Shown: positions 22,690 to 33,734 of the stretch, one piece after another
Position numbering within the stretch: position 1 is the stretch's first letter
Layout: each line of letters starts with the position of its first letter
Assembly (NCBI GenBank): GCA_032988165.1
Contig: JANTQF010000374.1
Span: 1 to 33,734 of the forward strand
Direction of reading: 5' to 3'
Length of the DNA: 33,734 nt
Source of the DNA: Emmonsiellopsis sp. PD_33
Taxonomy: Eukaryota; Ascomycota; Eurotiomycetes; Onygenales; Ajellomycetaceae
Notes under the pieces: model-generated
The model's input: only the letters and a program-made list of their open reading frames with translations
What the model was told of the DNA's origin: nothing
Databases searched by the model: none
Position numbers and translations under genes: made by a program

Positions 22690-24339
22690 TTTATCCTGAG
22701 CATGATGGTGACGAGCGCTGAAGAATGGAGGAGAGGAGGGAACAAATCTTGTTTTGCAAGCCTGGCGACCAAGTTCGTTCTTGACGATGCAAGAGCAGCC
22801 GGAAATCCAATTCCTACTTTCAAGCAGCCTGGAACCAAATTCTCTTGTTTCTTCCCCAGATCCCCGCCTCCCTGTGCATGGGTCAGAAAGCGGCGTTGCT
22901 TCGATAACGCCGTGGGTGGTGGCTTTACCAAGCCTTCCGAAGGTGAACCGTAAAAGTCAATTGCCTAAGAAACATAAGGAATGTTATACAGCGCCCGACA
23001 GCGGTTCCTACAATGACATCTATCAGCTCTCTGGACTCTGCGCGTATTCAAATTGATGCACCCAAGGGGCCGAGCCCAAAGAGTTCAAACGGGATAGAAT
23101 CAAAGGGGACCAGCCGTTAGCTGTCTCGTCATATCACAAAACTGCCCCCCACTCCCAGAGCATATGAGGAACAGACTACACGGTCTACACCGCCCTCTCA
23201 CCACCATATCCCACCATCTATCTCCAGGCTTCACCGCATCTACGATTTTGATGCAATGAAACAATGAAGTAATCGATACCTGGGTAAGTGGGGGATTGAC
23301 GAACACCAAAACACCGCATCGCATCGCGTTGCATCCATCGGAATCGGTCATTTTACCGTCACATCCTACGTCCGTACCACCTCGAGGTTCCCATACCGCC
23401 AAGCCATCCAACGGCCCTTCAAGAGTCGATAGACCAAAAACGTCACAGAAATACACACAAGGATCCCTCGCGAATAACTAATAATAAGAAAGTGACGGCT
23501 TCCCAACCCGCCAAGCGAACAGAAGCGAGGAATCCCCTGCCATGCGTTTCAGGGATGCATCCCAGGACCCAGTGCAGTGGCAGCAGTGACAAACTGACAG
23601 GGAAGAATCAAGATTTCAGGCTAAGAGAACCCTGCCAATCCCTTGAATTTCCTATCTTGGGTGTGGTGAATGTTTTAAACACTGCCCTAGCGAAACTAAC
23701 AGAAATATGAACTCACTCGTCGACAGGGTGTCAATGGGACATTTCTTTCGTTACATTCTTTCATGGTGAGAGCGGGCTTTAATTAGCGGTTGTCTCGGAG
23801 TCGGAGGGCAACTTCGCCCCGTCGTCACTTGCTAGTCCAAGAGTAGGAAGGGATACGGGGTCCATGGAGACTCGGTAAGGGGGTGGGGTCGGGGCCCGGG
23901 GATCTTGATGGTTATTTTAGTTTAACTGTCTGCTTGTTTTTAAGCTCCCCTTTTAGTTCAAAACTACTTGGTTCATTCTCCAGGTAAAAATCAACAAAGC
24001 CGGGTTGGGAGAACCGGACAACGTCCATCGCTAGACTGAGCTAGCCCAGCAAGATTTGACAGCCATGCCATGCCATACCGTGCTCATCTTCTCCACCGAA
24101 AAGGGCAAAGAAAGTGAAAGAAAAGGAAAAACAGGGGGGGGAGCGGCCTGGCGGGTCTAGAATTTCCGCATGGGCCGTTGTTGGCTCTTCAGCACGTCTT
24201 GGCTCTCCTTACTTTTTTTTACTCTCGTCAACGAATTAACTGCCTCTGCCCTGATGGATGCGTTTTTAAAATAGGCAATTTATTAAGTTCCTCGTAAAAA
24301 TCCCCCCGCCAACGGGGAGTTCTGATTTTGGTTTGATTG

Positions 24340-24352
24340 TTTTTTTTTTTTT
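24340..24352 (+). repeat. Poly-T run (13 T)
   Basis: Thirteen T in a row lie in the gene-free region, about 850 bases beyond the YCF1 stop codon. Confidence 0.8.
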
Positions 24353-24856
24353 CGCCGTCGGATTTTTTGTTGAGATATCATTTCCAGGGAAAGTATGGAA
24401 GAGGCGATGTTTGTCTTTTTTATCTTTCCTGGCCCTCTTCCTATGACTGGTGGACAACGATCTTGGAAGGAAATGACTTTTAAAAGGGGGGGGCAAAAGG
24501 GCCGGGCCGTATGGAGGAGTCGTTAACTCATACATGGAGGGGCAAAGGGAAAAAAAGAAAACAACGCAGCTATGAGTATCGAAAAAAAAGAAAAATAGGA
24601 ACTAAGGAGGATGATTCCAAAGCGCCCAGCCAAACAAACAAAATCTATCCACTTGTTGTTTCGCTTGATGAAGATGGTTTTCATCATTATGAAGGTCGTT
24701 CCGTTTTTGGACCCACCCGGGCCATACCCCGTTTTCCCAGCGGTTTGGTTGGGTTGGCCACTTTCCGCGTTCCCCGGGCGCTAAGGGGGGGTTTGGGGAT
24801 AGCTTGAAATATGGAGCTGGGTGAGGATTTAGTGTTGGGGATGGGATGGGCGCTGA

Positions 24857-24887
24857 GATGGTGATGGTGATGGTGATGGTGATGGTG
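24857..24887 (+). repeat. GATGGT microsatellite (5 copies)
   Basis: Five exact GATGGT units plus one base lie about 310 bases beyond the YCF1 stop codon. On the minus strand they create a poly-His open frame (24687-24905) that shows no other protein feature and is not taken as a gene. Confidence 0.85.
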
Positions 24888-25195
24888 TCTGCGTGTCCAA
24901 TGCAATGCAATGTAATAAATGCAAAATGATATGATTGTCTTTTTTATCTACATAGATAGGAATATTTTCAATAGGGCAGTTCTATCGCCAAATTGCTTTT
25001 CAAAATAGGGAATCCAAGAAGGGGCCACCGAAAGGCCAAAACGAAAAAAAAAAAATAATAATAATAATCTTGCTCAAACACAAGAAACATCGCGAAATTT
25101 TTTTCTTTTCGTCAGAACTCAACAACATACATACGTACACACATACTGTACATACACACACATACATCCATACGGCCCCCTCCAAAGCACATACC

Positions 25196-28100
25196 TTACG
25201 ACGCCATCCCGTTGCTGCTGCTGGCATTATTGCTGTTGCCGTTCATATTGTCAGTACTAGCCGTGGCGGCGCTGGTGCTCCCGCCGCCACCGCCAGCGGC
25301 AGCACCCCCATTCGCCTCGAGCAGCCCAGCCTCTTTAACGAGATTGTAAAACTGGCCGCCGCTTCTGATCAGTGCGTCTGGGGTATCGAACTCAGCAACG
25401 GAACCACGGTCGAGCACGACGATCCGATCGCTGTCGAGAATAGTATTGATGCGATGGGCGATGGTGATGATGGTTCGGTCGCGGAAAATGCTGCTTCGAA
25501 GCATCTGCTGGAGGAGTGCGTCTGTTTCGACGTCGACGGCGGCCTGCGTTTGTTTGTGAGTGGTGAGTCAGGAGGAAATTTACAAGGGTAAACGGTGATT
25601 GGTTGAATTGTGCATGATGGGTGGTGGAGCGGGCTGGATTGGTTCCAGGGGAGAAGATGAAGGGACCAGAACAAGGGAACGTGTGACGCCACGGCGTTGG
25701 AAAGGGGGGCAAGGCTTACGGTAGCTTCATCAAGGACCAGAATGTTGCTGGGGGTGAGGAGCGCGCGGGCCAGGGAAATAAGTTGCCGCTGCCCCTGGCT
25801 TAAATTGGATCCTGTAAGGCAGACATTTCATTAGTAGGTCAAATGACAGCAAGAAAAACAACCAAGTATTTTACAGGAATTTTTTTGATTGGTAGGAACT
25901 TGCGGATCTAACTCACCTCCTTCATGGATCTGTGCGTCAAGCTGCCCAGGTAGGCTGGAGACGTGGTCTTTCAACCTTGCATGTCCTGATCGGCACTAAG
26001 TCAGCGGGGAAACTTCGGGTTGGGCATCCAAATCCCATGGCGTTAAAAAACTCACCAAGCACGCTCCATAATTCTGTATCATCGTGGACGTGGCGTGGGT
26101 CGAGATTGTCTCGAACCGTTCCTTCAAACATGGCCGCGTCTTGGGGGATGATTGCCAAGCGACCCCGCAAATCGAGGAGACCAATGGAAGAGATGTCCAA
26201 ACCATCGATGCTGTCGCCAGGGAAAATCAGCAAACAAAGGTTCTCCATTGTGGTTTACCAACAATGAAAACATAGCCTTACCTGATGCTTCCTGAAGTTC
26301 CTTCGATAATGCGGAATAGAGCCAATGTCAGTGAACTTTTTCCTGCGCCTGTTCGACCAACCACGCCGATCTTTTCGTGCGGTTTGATTTGTAGATTGAT
26401 GCCTTTGAGAACAAGGTCCAGGCCTTGTCGGTACCGTGTGCTGTAGTTGTCAAACGTAACACTTCCATGCGATGGCCAGCTAATCTGTGGACGTTTCTTG
26501 AATATCACATCGGGAGCTTCGCTGGGTAGATTCGCATACTCCAAGACTCTCTCGACGGAGACAATATTAGTTTCCACCTCAACCGTCTGACGAACAATCC
26601 AGTTGAGAGACTGAGTAATCTGTAGCGCGTATGACATTGCCAGACCAACCATACCAGCAGTTATACGCTGTCCAGTGGCGACAGCTATTATAGAGAAAAC
26701 TGCTGCCCCAAGAATAATCACAGATCCAATAAATTCGAGTCGTACAGCAAGCCATCTATTCGCATTGATTGATGGAAAGTAGGCTCGAAGGTTTGCGTCC
26801 GTCCGATATTCGTTCTCCAAGGCAAATCTACCTTGCTGTCTGTATGCCCGGATGGTAGAAATGCCACCAAGTGTCTCCTGGAAGTGAGCAAATATCGGAC
26901 TCTTGCTAACGCTGTCCAATCGTTTGAGTTCACGAGACGTTCGCAGGTAATACTTTTGGTAACTAAAATATACTGCGGCAAGGGGAAGAACCAAAAGGAG
27001 GAACAACGGGGTTGAGACCGAAATGACAAACATCGTAAATAGAGCTCTGGCAGCGTTGACGAAAAGCTTTTCTTAGGTCAGCATTGATTCTAAATGAGCA
27101 CGCAACCGGGTTTACATACCATATTGAATGTGCGGGAAAGAACCTCATCGACTCGATAAATATCACTAATTGCCAACATATTAGTAAGGGGACAAAAGTG
27201 ACATAGATTAGGATTCCTGGTGCAAGCACCTGAGGAAAGGGCGAAACCAACCTTGAGAAACGATTAAGAATTCTGCCAGAGGGTGTAGTCTCAAAAAAGC
27301 TCATGGGCGATCTAAATATCGCAAACGCCATTCTCTCATGTAGTTTACGAGATGCCTAACACAGCGTTAGCAGATCGCTCCGTCTGCGACGAAGAATGAC
27401 ATAGCATACCTCGATAGAACAGAATATCCAAAGAATCAAAGTTTGCAAAACGACCAATGCAGCAGATCCGAACCCAAATGCGAAATAAACTCCGATATAT
27501 TTTCCAACCTCTGGGTTTCTTCCTGTTTCTTCGTTAATTTCTGACCATCTCTTCAACCAGAAGCTACCAGCAACTTGAGCGGTCTGCGCAGAAAGAAGAG
27601 CAATAAGGTAAATGGCGACGGCGTAGAGATTGCTAGTCTTCGCGTACTCTCCGTAGACACTCCACTTAACCTTTCCTTGTTCAGAAGTTTCCGTTGTTTG
27701 CCTAGATTTGAGGGCCCCTTCTTCATCCGTTATTTTTCGTGGACCTTGCCAGCTTGCGGTACTGGCGCGTCGCAAGGTTGCTGTGCTGGTTCGCCGGGCG
27801 GAGGCACCAGTATGGATAGGGGCAAGTGGTGCCAAACGTTCTTGGGCTTCTTCCACCTCTGAAAGGTCAGAGTCGTCTTCATTCTCCACCGCTGTGAGCG
27901 TATCAGGACTTGCCAGACCTTCATCTTCCTTGCCAGTCTCGGAACCGTCGTCAGTGACACCGGTACGGATGAGATTAGCAATCTCGCCTTTCATAGCCAG
28001 CAGTTGTTCGTAAGTCCCTTTTTCAATGATGGTTCCATTGCGCAACAAGCCGATAAAGTCCGCCTCTTTTAGCACAGTAATCGCATTGGTTGCTAGGATT

Positions 28101-30568
28101 CGAGTTTTTCCAGCGAGTACACCATTCCGACCAAGAACGCGGTTGATTATATGCCTGCCTACATGCTGGTCCACTGCCGAAAGGCAGTCATCCAAAAGAT
28201 ACACGTCTGCACGAGCATAAACAGCTCTGGCCAATGTCAAACGGGCCTTCTGACCACCGGAGAGTGAAATTCCACGCTCTCCAACTTCGGTCTGATCGCC
28301 GTCTGGAAGAGTTTTGAAATCGGCCACGAGAGCACAAGCCTCTACAGTTAATTCGTAGAAATGCGGGTCCCAGCGGTGACCAAATACGATATTGTCTCTC
28401 ACACTAGCATTCATAACCCATGCTTGTTGCGCAACGTAGGCAATGCGGCCACGTACGACCACTTCTCCGTTAAGTTTCCAGAGATCACCGAGTAAAGCTT
28501 GAAGAAATGAGGATTTTCCAGCGCCGACGCGGCCAACGATACAGCTCAGTTCTCCCTTGCGGGCGCTGAAATCGATGTTCTCCAAGACATTACGGCCTTC
28601 GTGCTTGTTCCACGTAAAGGAAGCGTCGCGGATTCGCACAGACTCATCTCCGGTATGGGACACAGGGTCCTGAAAAGAGACAGCATCTGTCTGCAATTCT
28701 TCTCCGGTGAAGTAGGTTGTGAGACGGGACACAGCAACCGAGGATTCGATGATTGAAGTAATGACCATGGGTAAGATAGAGAGAGGGAAGGTTAGAAGGT
28801 TGAAGAGAGTCAGGGCTGGGAAGACAATATCGGTCGTCAAGGGCTTGTCGTTGGTCAGGACGAATACAGCAAATGTGGAGCAGGAGACCAGGAATGGAGT
28901 CGATGACCATGTGAAGTTGGCGACAGACTGAGTTGCCCCGATCTTCCTCAATGTATTTAGTTCCAGATCATTTCGGACATGGTTTAGCTTGTTCATGAAG
29001 GCAGTATTCCAGGCGTAAAGCTTGATACTCTTCATATTATTCAAGATTTCGGTCATCAATCTGGTTCTCTGGTCCTTGTTCTTCATTTGTTTAATCTGCA
29101 AATTCCTCATCACCCTGGCGATAAATCCATTGAGTGGAATCATAAGCACCATTGCTCCGATACCAGCCAACATACTCAGACCAACAAGTTGATATAGAGA
29201 GGCCATACAGAGGATAATCTGAAATGGAGCAGACCAAAGCTGCATTCCGAATTGACACAAGTCAGACAGACGCTGCTGGTCAACAGCCATGTGGTTGACG
29301 ATATCTCCAGTAGACTTGGACGCGCGGCCCTCATTTGATAGTCTCAGGGATTTGGTATAGATCATCGAAGTTAGGCCAGATTTGACACGCATGCCAGTCT
29401 CGAAAGCTCTCTGGAAGTACTGATGGAGGCATAGAGTCTGGGAGATTCCCACAAGGAACATGGCAAGACCAATCGCAACGCCACGGGCAATTGGCTGCGG
29501 AGTATCGGTTCTGTATGATTCAACCCAGGTGATTAACAATCGTAGAAGCTGTGGCTGGACGAATGCTAAAATATCGCTTCCGCATTTGATCACCGCTCCC
29601 CGGAAGTATGGTGCGCTAAACGCTCTGAATAGAGCAATCCATAGCGAAGGCTTCTTTTTTTTGAGCTCCAAAGACCATGCCTTCTGCAGCTCATCTCCGG
29701 TGGCACGTGTCGTGTCTCTTCGGCGTAGGTTCCACAGGTCATCCTGGGTGAGGAAATTTTTGTACCCGAACTTCATCAAGGGGGTCATCCAAGCGAAGGT
29801 TAAAACGGAGAAAACATCGGCATATTCGTAAGGGCATTCGTCTTCGTCTCCCAGCGCATCATAGTCACTTTGCTGTTTCTCGATGAAGTATTCCAACGCA
29901 AATTCGATTATCGCAAGCCCGAGACCGATGTTGAAGGTGATGAAATACGGCAGGTGGTGTAGGTATGCTTGCTGCGACACGAGGGACCGGAGTTTAACGC
30001 CGTAGACGATCATTAGGAATAGCCAATAAAATAAGACGACTCCATTGGGCTGCCGGCTGCGCCAATGCTCATAGTACTGCACAGCGTATACAACACACAA
30101 GGACGCGAGGATGAGAATGGTGGTCCAAAATCTGAAGTCGCCAATCCATATCTTCGGGAGGGACTCGACTTGAAGCGAGGCTTGAAGGGCGGTAACGAGG
30201 ATAAGGGCGCATATTATGGACTATGTCCTAGTCAGAGAGCACAAGCAACAAGCGGAAACATATTAGAAGCATACCAATTTCGCATAGAAGTGCCAATTCT
30301 TCTGGACCGGCTGCGGAGTTCTTTTCTTCAGCAGGAACCAGATAGCACCTCCGCCCATAATAATACCCCAAACAGCAACCAGCGACACCCAGACGTCCAG
30401 GAAACAGGGAGTGAAGTCGAATCGGGTGGCACTTATCGGGCCCCATCCTTCACTATCGCCGCAAAGAGGCTGGCGATAGGCGAAGACGGGGGACAAGGGC
30501 GAAGTGGCATTGGCCGTGGAAGACGGCGAGGCGGCCAACACCACTTGGTTGATTCCATTCTGGGCCAT
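25196..30568 (-). CDS. YCF1: ABCC-type full transporter, Ycf1/MRP-like (vacuolar glutathione-conjugate and metal pump)
   Basis: Nine exons: 30568-30275, 30220-27410, 27355-27252, 27165-27120, 27066-26282, 26210-26056, 25985-25917, 25811-25720, 25543-25196, giving 1567 residues (yeast Ycf1 is 1515). Relatives pump glutathione conjugates, cadmium and other metals into the vacuole using ATP. The N-terminus has the TMD0 of long MRPs, beginning LCGDSEGWGPIS and DFTPCFLD. NBD1 has Walker A GRVGAGKSS (about 660), LSGGQKARL (about 754) and YLLDDCLSAVD. An acidic, Ser-rich linker follows. TMD2 includes FRSPMSFFETTPSGRILNRF. NBD2 has GRTGAGKSS (about 1325), LSQGQ (about 1425), LVLDEAT and the H-loop IAHR. 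All nucleotide-binding motifs look intact. The tail after LVKEAGLLEANG is Gly/Ser/Asn-rich. Seven of eight introns fall after the first 1035 codons. Bpt1 or another ABCC member remains possible as the true orthologue. Confidence 0.93.
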
Positions 30569-30766
30569 TTTCTGGTCGATGAGCCTGGGACCGGAAAACG
30601 GGAGTCTCAGTACAGGCTACGACATCGGTAGAGGGCGAGAGAAGGGCGGACGGAGAAGACAGAAGAGAGGACGGGGGTGTGGAGGAATTGATCTTGATAT
30701 CGCTGCCGACGTGCCAAGCCGCAAAGGGAATGGCGGGAGAAGCTTTGGCCCCACAACCCCGTGTGC

Positions 30767-30773
30767 TGACTAA
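30767..30773 (+). promoter_or_regulatory. Yap1-type response element TGACTAA
   Basis: The heptamer fits T(T/G)ACTAA and lies 198 bases upstream of the YCF1 ATG. In yeast YCF1 is a Yap1 target in oxidative and cadmium stress; use of this site here is inferred from position and sequence only. A 7-base match can occur by chance. Confidence 0.35.
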
Positions 30774-31213
30774 AGCCACGCCCCAAACACACCGCGCTAG
30801 GCCCGGCGCAGACTAGCGCGGGCGGGCCTCGTATCTTATCGGCATGTCGGGCCTTTTCTGGTGCACAAGTCAGCCCGAGAGACACACGATGGAATACGCG
30901 AAGCAATTCCACGGAGCTAGCAATTGTTGCCTGGTCGGTTCCTTGTTGTTGATTGGTAATGATGCGGCAACTCGTCAGCGAGTCCCCTCGTGCTGTGTCG
31001 CTGAGCTCTCCAGCTGCCGCCCAGCACCTCCCGCAGGGCTGGTCCCGGCTGGAGGATTGCAGCTACGCACGGATGGCAATTTCTCATGCGGATTGTCATG
31101 GCGACTCAACGGAAGAAAACCACCGCCCAATCATGCCATTACAAATCACCGCAGAAACCCGTCAGCTTTGAAGTCTGCGCATTTCCATGCCATCGACCGC
31201 CGCTGGGCAAGTC

Positions 31214-31220
31214 TGAGTCA
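31214..31220 (+). promoter_or_regulatory. AP-1/Gcn4-type site TGAGTCA
   Basis: This is the reverse complement of TGACTCA, the binding site of Gcn4/CpcA-type bZIP factors, 183 bases upstream of the VMS1 start. The function is not shown. Confidence 0.3.
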
Positions 31221-31403
31221 ATCTGACGCAGGATGGACGCTCGCTGGTGGTGACGTGAGGCGGGACGCTAGATCTAATCTGGCTAGCGCATACTCATCGT
31301 GACTCCCGCTCTGGACATAAAACTCGCCATGTTGAACTATGCCGACATCTTAACTTTTCCCTTTCGAACACATTGACCTACAACTCTGCAGGAGCTCTGA
31401 AAT

Positions 31404-33432
31404 ATGGCTGCAGATTCCCAAAGAGCCGAAGAGCTACTGAAAAGGCCGTTGTATGGTGAGTGGCTCCTCCAGCGGATGTTGCTTTCTGGGAAGGCGGGGC
31501 AGCTAACCAGGTACGCTCTATGCAGTTTTCGATCTCCCTCCAGAGCTTCTCGCATCCCTATCGAGTAAGGCCCCCGGGGTGCAGACTCCGATTCCGGTCA
31601 TTCAAGACGAGCTCCCCAAGCCAGCAGAACAAGGCGAAAAGGACAGTGGAGTCGCCAGTGTAACAGCATGCTCGTTATGCCAGGTCTCGTTCCAGAATGT
31701 CCGAGAACACAGAGACCACGCCAGATCGGACCACCACAGATATAACTTGAAATCGAGATTAAGGGGAACTCCTGCGCTGAACGAAGCGGAGTTTAACAAG
31801 GCAATCGGGGAGCTGGACGAGTCTATATCTGGTTCCGAATCATCTTCCAATGACGAGGACGAAGATGAGGGAACAAAGACTCCAGATACTACACTCACCG
31901 CGCTATTGAAACGGCAAGCGAAAATATCGTCTGCCACGGAAGCGGAGGAGGTAATCGCGAAAAAGAAGAATAAACCTGGAAAACATCCACTCTTGTGGTT
32001 TTCAAGTTCTTTGTTGCCTACATCTACATCTCTAGGTGTATACCGCGCGCTGTTCACCAACATCGAGCAGGATGAGCCCGACCATCTGCTGGAATCTTTG
32101 CAACATAAGCAGTTTAAAGGAGTTCTCCAAACCAACAAAGCCGCCCAAGCAAATGCTACAGCCAACCAGTCCCAGCAAACAAGCCCACATATCTTTCTAT
32201 GTATGATCGGTGGAGGCCATTTCGCGGCTATGATAGTGGCGCTGGCGCCGGAGATAAACAGAAAGGCGGGTGGGATTGAGGAGAGACAAGCAAGAGTCGT
32301 TGCTCATAAAACATTCCATCGATATACAACCAGGCGAAAACAGGGTGGAGCTCAATCAGCCTCTGATGCTGCCGGTGGAGCCGCGCATTCCGCAGGTGCG
32401 ACGATTCGACGACACAACGAAGCTGCGCTGGAAAATGAAATTCGACAATTACTGGACAGTTGGAAGGAAATGATTGACCAGGCGCAACTGTTGTTTGTGA
32501 GGGCAAATGGAAATACAAATCGGAGGATTCTATTTGGTCCCTACGATGGGCAAGTGATGCGGCAATCAGACCCTAGATTACGTGGATTTCCATTCACCAC
32601 CCGACGAGCCACCCAGGGTGAGCTCATGAGGGCCTTCACCGAATTAACTCGAGTCAAGGTCAGCCACATCGATGAGGCAGCGCTGGCAGCAGACGCGGAG
32701 AAACAACGAGAAACAGCGTCTAGATCACCCAAGCCATCTGTGCAACGACCAAAACCCAAAATATCCAAGGATGAAGAGGCTTTGATGCTTCATACCTCAC
32801 AGATCCAGGCTCTAATTCGCCGCTCCAAGGCCCCTGCCTTGCTATCTTACATTTCGAATAATTCTATCCCACCCTCCTTCACCTTCCACCAATCGACCTC
32901 CCAACAGAACTATCATTCGCCTACGCCTCTCCATTTAGCTTCTAGCTCCAACTCCCCCGCAATTGTCATAGCCCTGCTCACGAAGGGTAATTCCGATCCG
33001 ACCATCCTAAACGGAGACGGAAAGCCACCGTTTGACTTGGCAGGTGACCGGGCGACTCGCGACGCCTTCCGCGTCGCCCGTCATGAACTCGGGGAGTCCA
33101 AGTGGGACTGGGATGCAGCTCACATTCCGGCTCCATTGTCGAAAGCCGAAGCTGACCGCAGAACAGAGCGGGATAGAAAGGAGGCGGCGGATGCAGAGGC
33201 GAATCGACGACAGGTCGAGGCGGAGCGTCTAAAACGAGAAGATGCCGAAAGGCGCATGGCAGAACGGACACGGGCGGGCGGTCGTGTTCTGATGGAGAAG
33301 ACTGCGGCGGAGAAGCGCGAGGAGGAGACGAGGGGTATGACGCCTGAGATGCGCATGAGGTTGGAGAGGGAGCGTCGTGCCAGGGCTGCTGAAGAACGGA
33401 TACGACGGATGCAAGCTGGTGCCCCATTTTGA
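31404..33432 (+). CDS. VMS1: Vms1/ANKZF1 peptidyl-tRNA hydrolase of ribosome quality control
   Basis: Two exons, 31404-31455 and 31526-33432, give 652 residues. Vms1 releases nascent chains from peptidyl-tRNA on stalled 60S ribosomes and works with Cdc48, also at mitochondria. A C2H2 finger (C66, C69, H82, H88; CSLCQVSF) fits the family. The VLRF1 domain begins near FLCMIGGGHFAAMIVAL and has KQGGAQSASDAAGG; Q294 corresponds to the catalytic Gln (Q295 in yeast). Ankyrin-like sequence (TPLHLASSSN) is at about 483-520, followed by a charged coiled coil. The C-terminus has RERRARAAEER (632-642), an exact R-x5-AA-x2-R Cdc48/p97-binding VIM. The join restores RPLYVFDLP. An AG at 31509-31510 would add five in-frame codons, but it is only 2 bases past the CTAAC branch site, so the AG at 31524-31525 was chosen. 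Confidence 0.94.
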
Positions 33433-33734
33433 ATATAGATATATCTATCTACATATGTACATCTCAAATAGAACCAGCATCCCCAACAAAACCAAAAAAA
33501 AATCCCATCCTCACCCCAACCTCACCTTCTTCCAGACCCTCAAACACTCCCGCATATCTGCCGAAACATCCCCCTCCCCCTTCCCCTTCCCCACACCCGC
33601 CTCCTGCCTTTTTTTAATATTTATTCAGACTTTATGTATTAAATTTATTTTATTAATGTTCTATTACTCTATATGATAATTCTCCTAATCCTCTTTAGCT
33701 AATATGCTAATAAATAATATATTTCCTAATAATT
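33433..33734. other. 3' flank of VMS1 running into AT-rich DNA
   Basis: The first 180 bases are C- and A-rich flank, including an A run and CCCCTTCCCC-type sequence. The short frames through it are chance extensions. No gene is seen. Confidence 0.7.
33611..33734. other. Very AT-rich block at the right edge
   Basis: By my count 21 of these 124 bases are G or C (about 17%), far below the rest of the window. The change is abrupt and the block continues past the edge, so its nature cannot be seen. Confidence 0.75.

Larger units (their letters stand above)
15830..25195. other. 9.4 kb region without a recognisable gene
   Basis: This lies between the start of the DUF2841 gene and the end of the YCF1 gene. 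Base composition is mixed, not AT-rich, so there is no sign of heavy RIP. Many frames of 60-180 codons exist on both strands, but they overlap, most begin with non-ATG codons, and none shows a motif I know. The longest (17721-18269, +, 182 codons) begins with TTG. I saw no transposase, reverse transcriptase, tRNA or spliceosomal RNA signature. Short repeats are listed separately. It may hold long regulatory sequence, noncoding transcripts, lineage-specific spliced genes or decayed elements; the sequence alone does not decide. Confidence 0.6.
30569..31403. promoter_or_regulatory. Shared divergent promoter region, YCF1 and VMS1
   Basis: The 835 bases separate two divergent starts. It contains a Yap1-type site near YCF1 and an AP-1/Gcn4-type site plus TGACGTGA (31251-31258, CRE-like) near VMS1. 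Open frames here are short, overlapping and without domains; I see no gene. Confidence 0.6.

Noticed and set aside
24687..24905. Small poly-His protein
   Set aside because: The His run is the translated GATGGT microsatellite; nothing else supports a gene.

Overview
The window is ordinary nuclear DNA of a filamentous ascomycete (Pezizomycotina). The evidence is gene content (Sac3, fungal ZIP transporter, CTP synthase, Ycf1-type ABC transporter, Vms1), many introns of about 50-100 nt with GTRNGT donors and CTAAC-like branch sites, and loosely spaced single genes. A eurotiomycete, possibly Onygenales, is plausible from the look of the proteins and the long intergenic spaces, but that is a guess. 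All gene models were spliced by hand. Exon joins were checked for reading frame and family motifs, not against transcripts.

Layout, left to right: the start of an Nta1-like amidase running off the left edge (1-115, -); a spacer with inverted GGGAT/ATCCC repeats; SAC3/GANP mRNA-export factor in 8 exons (920-5282, -); a possible small two-exon gene facing away from it (5507-5931, +, weak); a ZIP zinc transporter in 5 exons (6767-8723, -); a 1.7 kb spacer; CTP synthase in 5 exons (10395-12373, +); a 1.7 kb spacer with a 20-base G run; a DUF2841/YDR124W-like protein in 4 exons (14100-15829, -); a 9.4 kb region with no recognisable gene (15830-25195); a full-length Ycf1-type ABCC transporter in 9 exons (25196-30568, -); and, divergent from it, VMS1, a ribosome-quality-control peptidyl-tRNA hydrolase (31404-33432, +). 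The last about 120 bases become extremely AT-rich.

The genes are mostly unrelated housekeeping functions: mRNA export, zinc uptake, pyrimidine nucleotide synthesis, glutathione-conjugate/metal export and stalled-ribosome rescue. The only arrangement suggesting shared control is the divergent YCF1-VMS1 pair, whose roughly 835-bp common spacer holds a Yap1-type site and an AP-1/Gcn4-type site. I found no new multi-gene system. The least explained parts are the 9.4 kb desert, the possible small Cys-containing gene at 5507-5931, and the unusual N-terminus and central loop of the ZIP protein.
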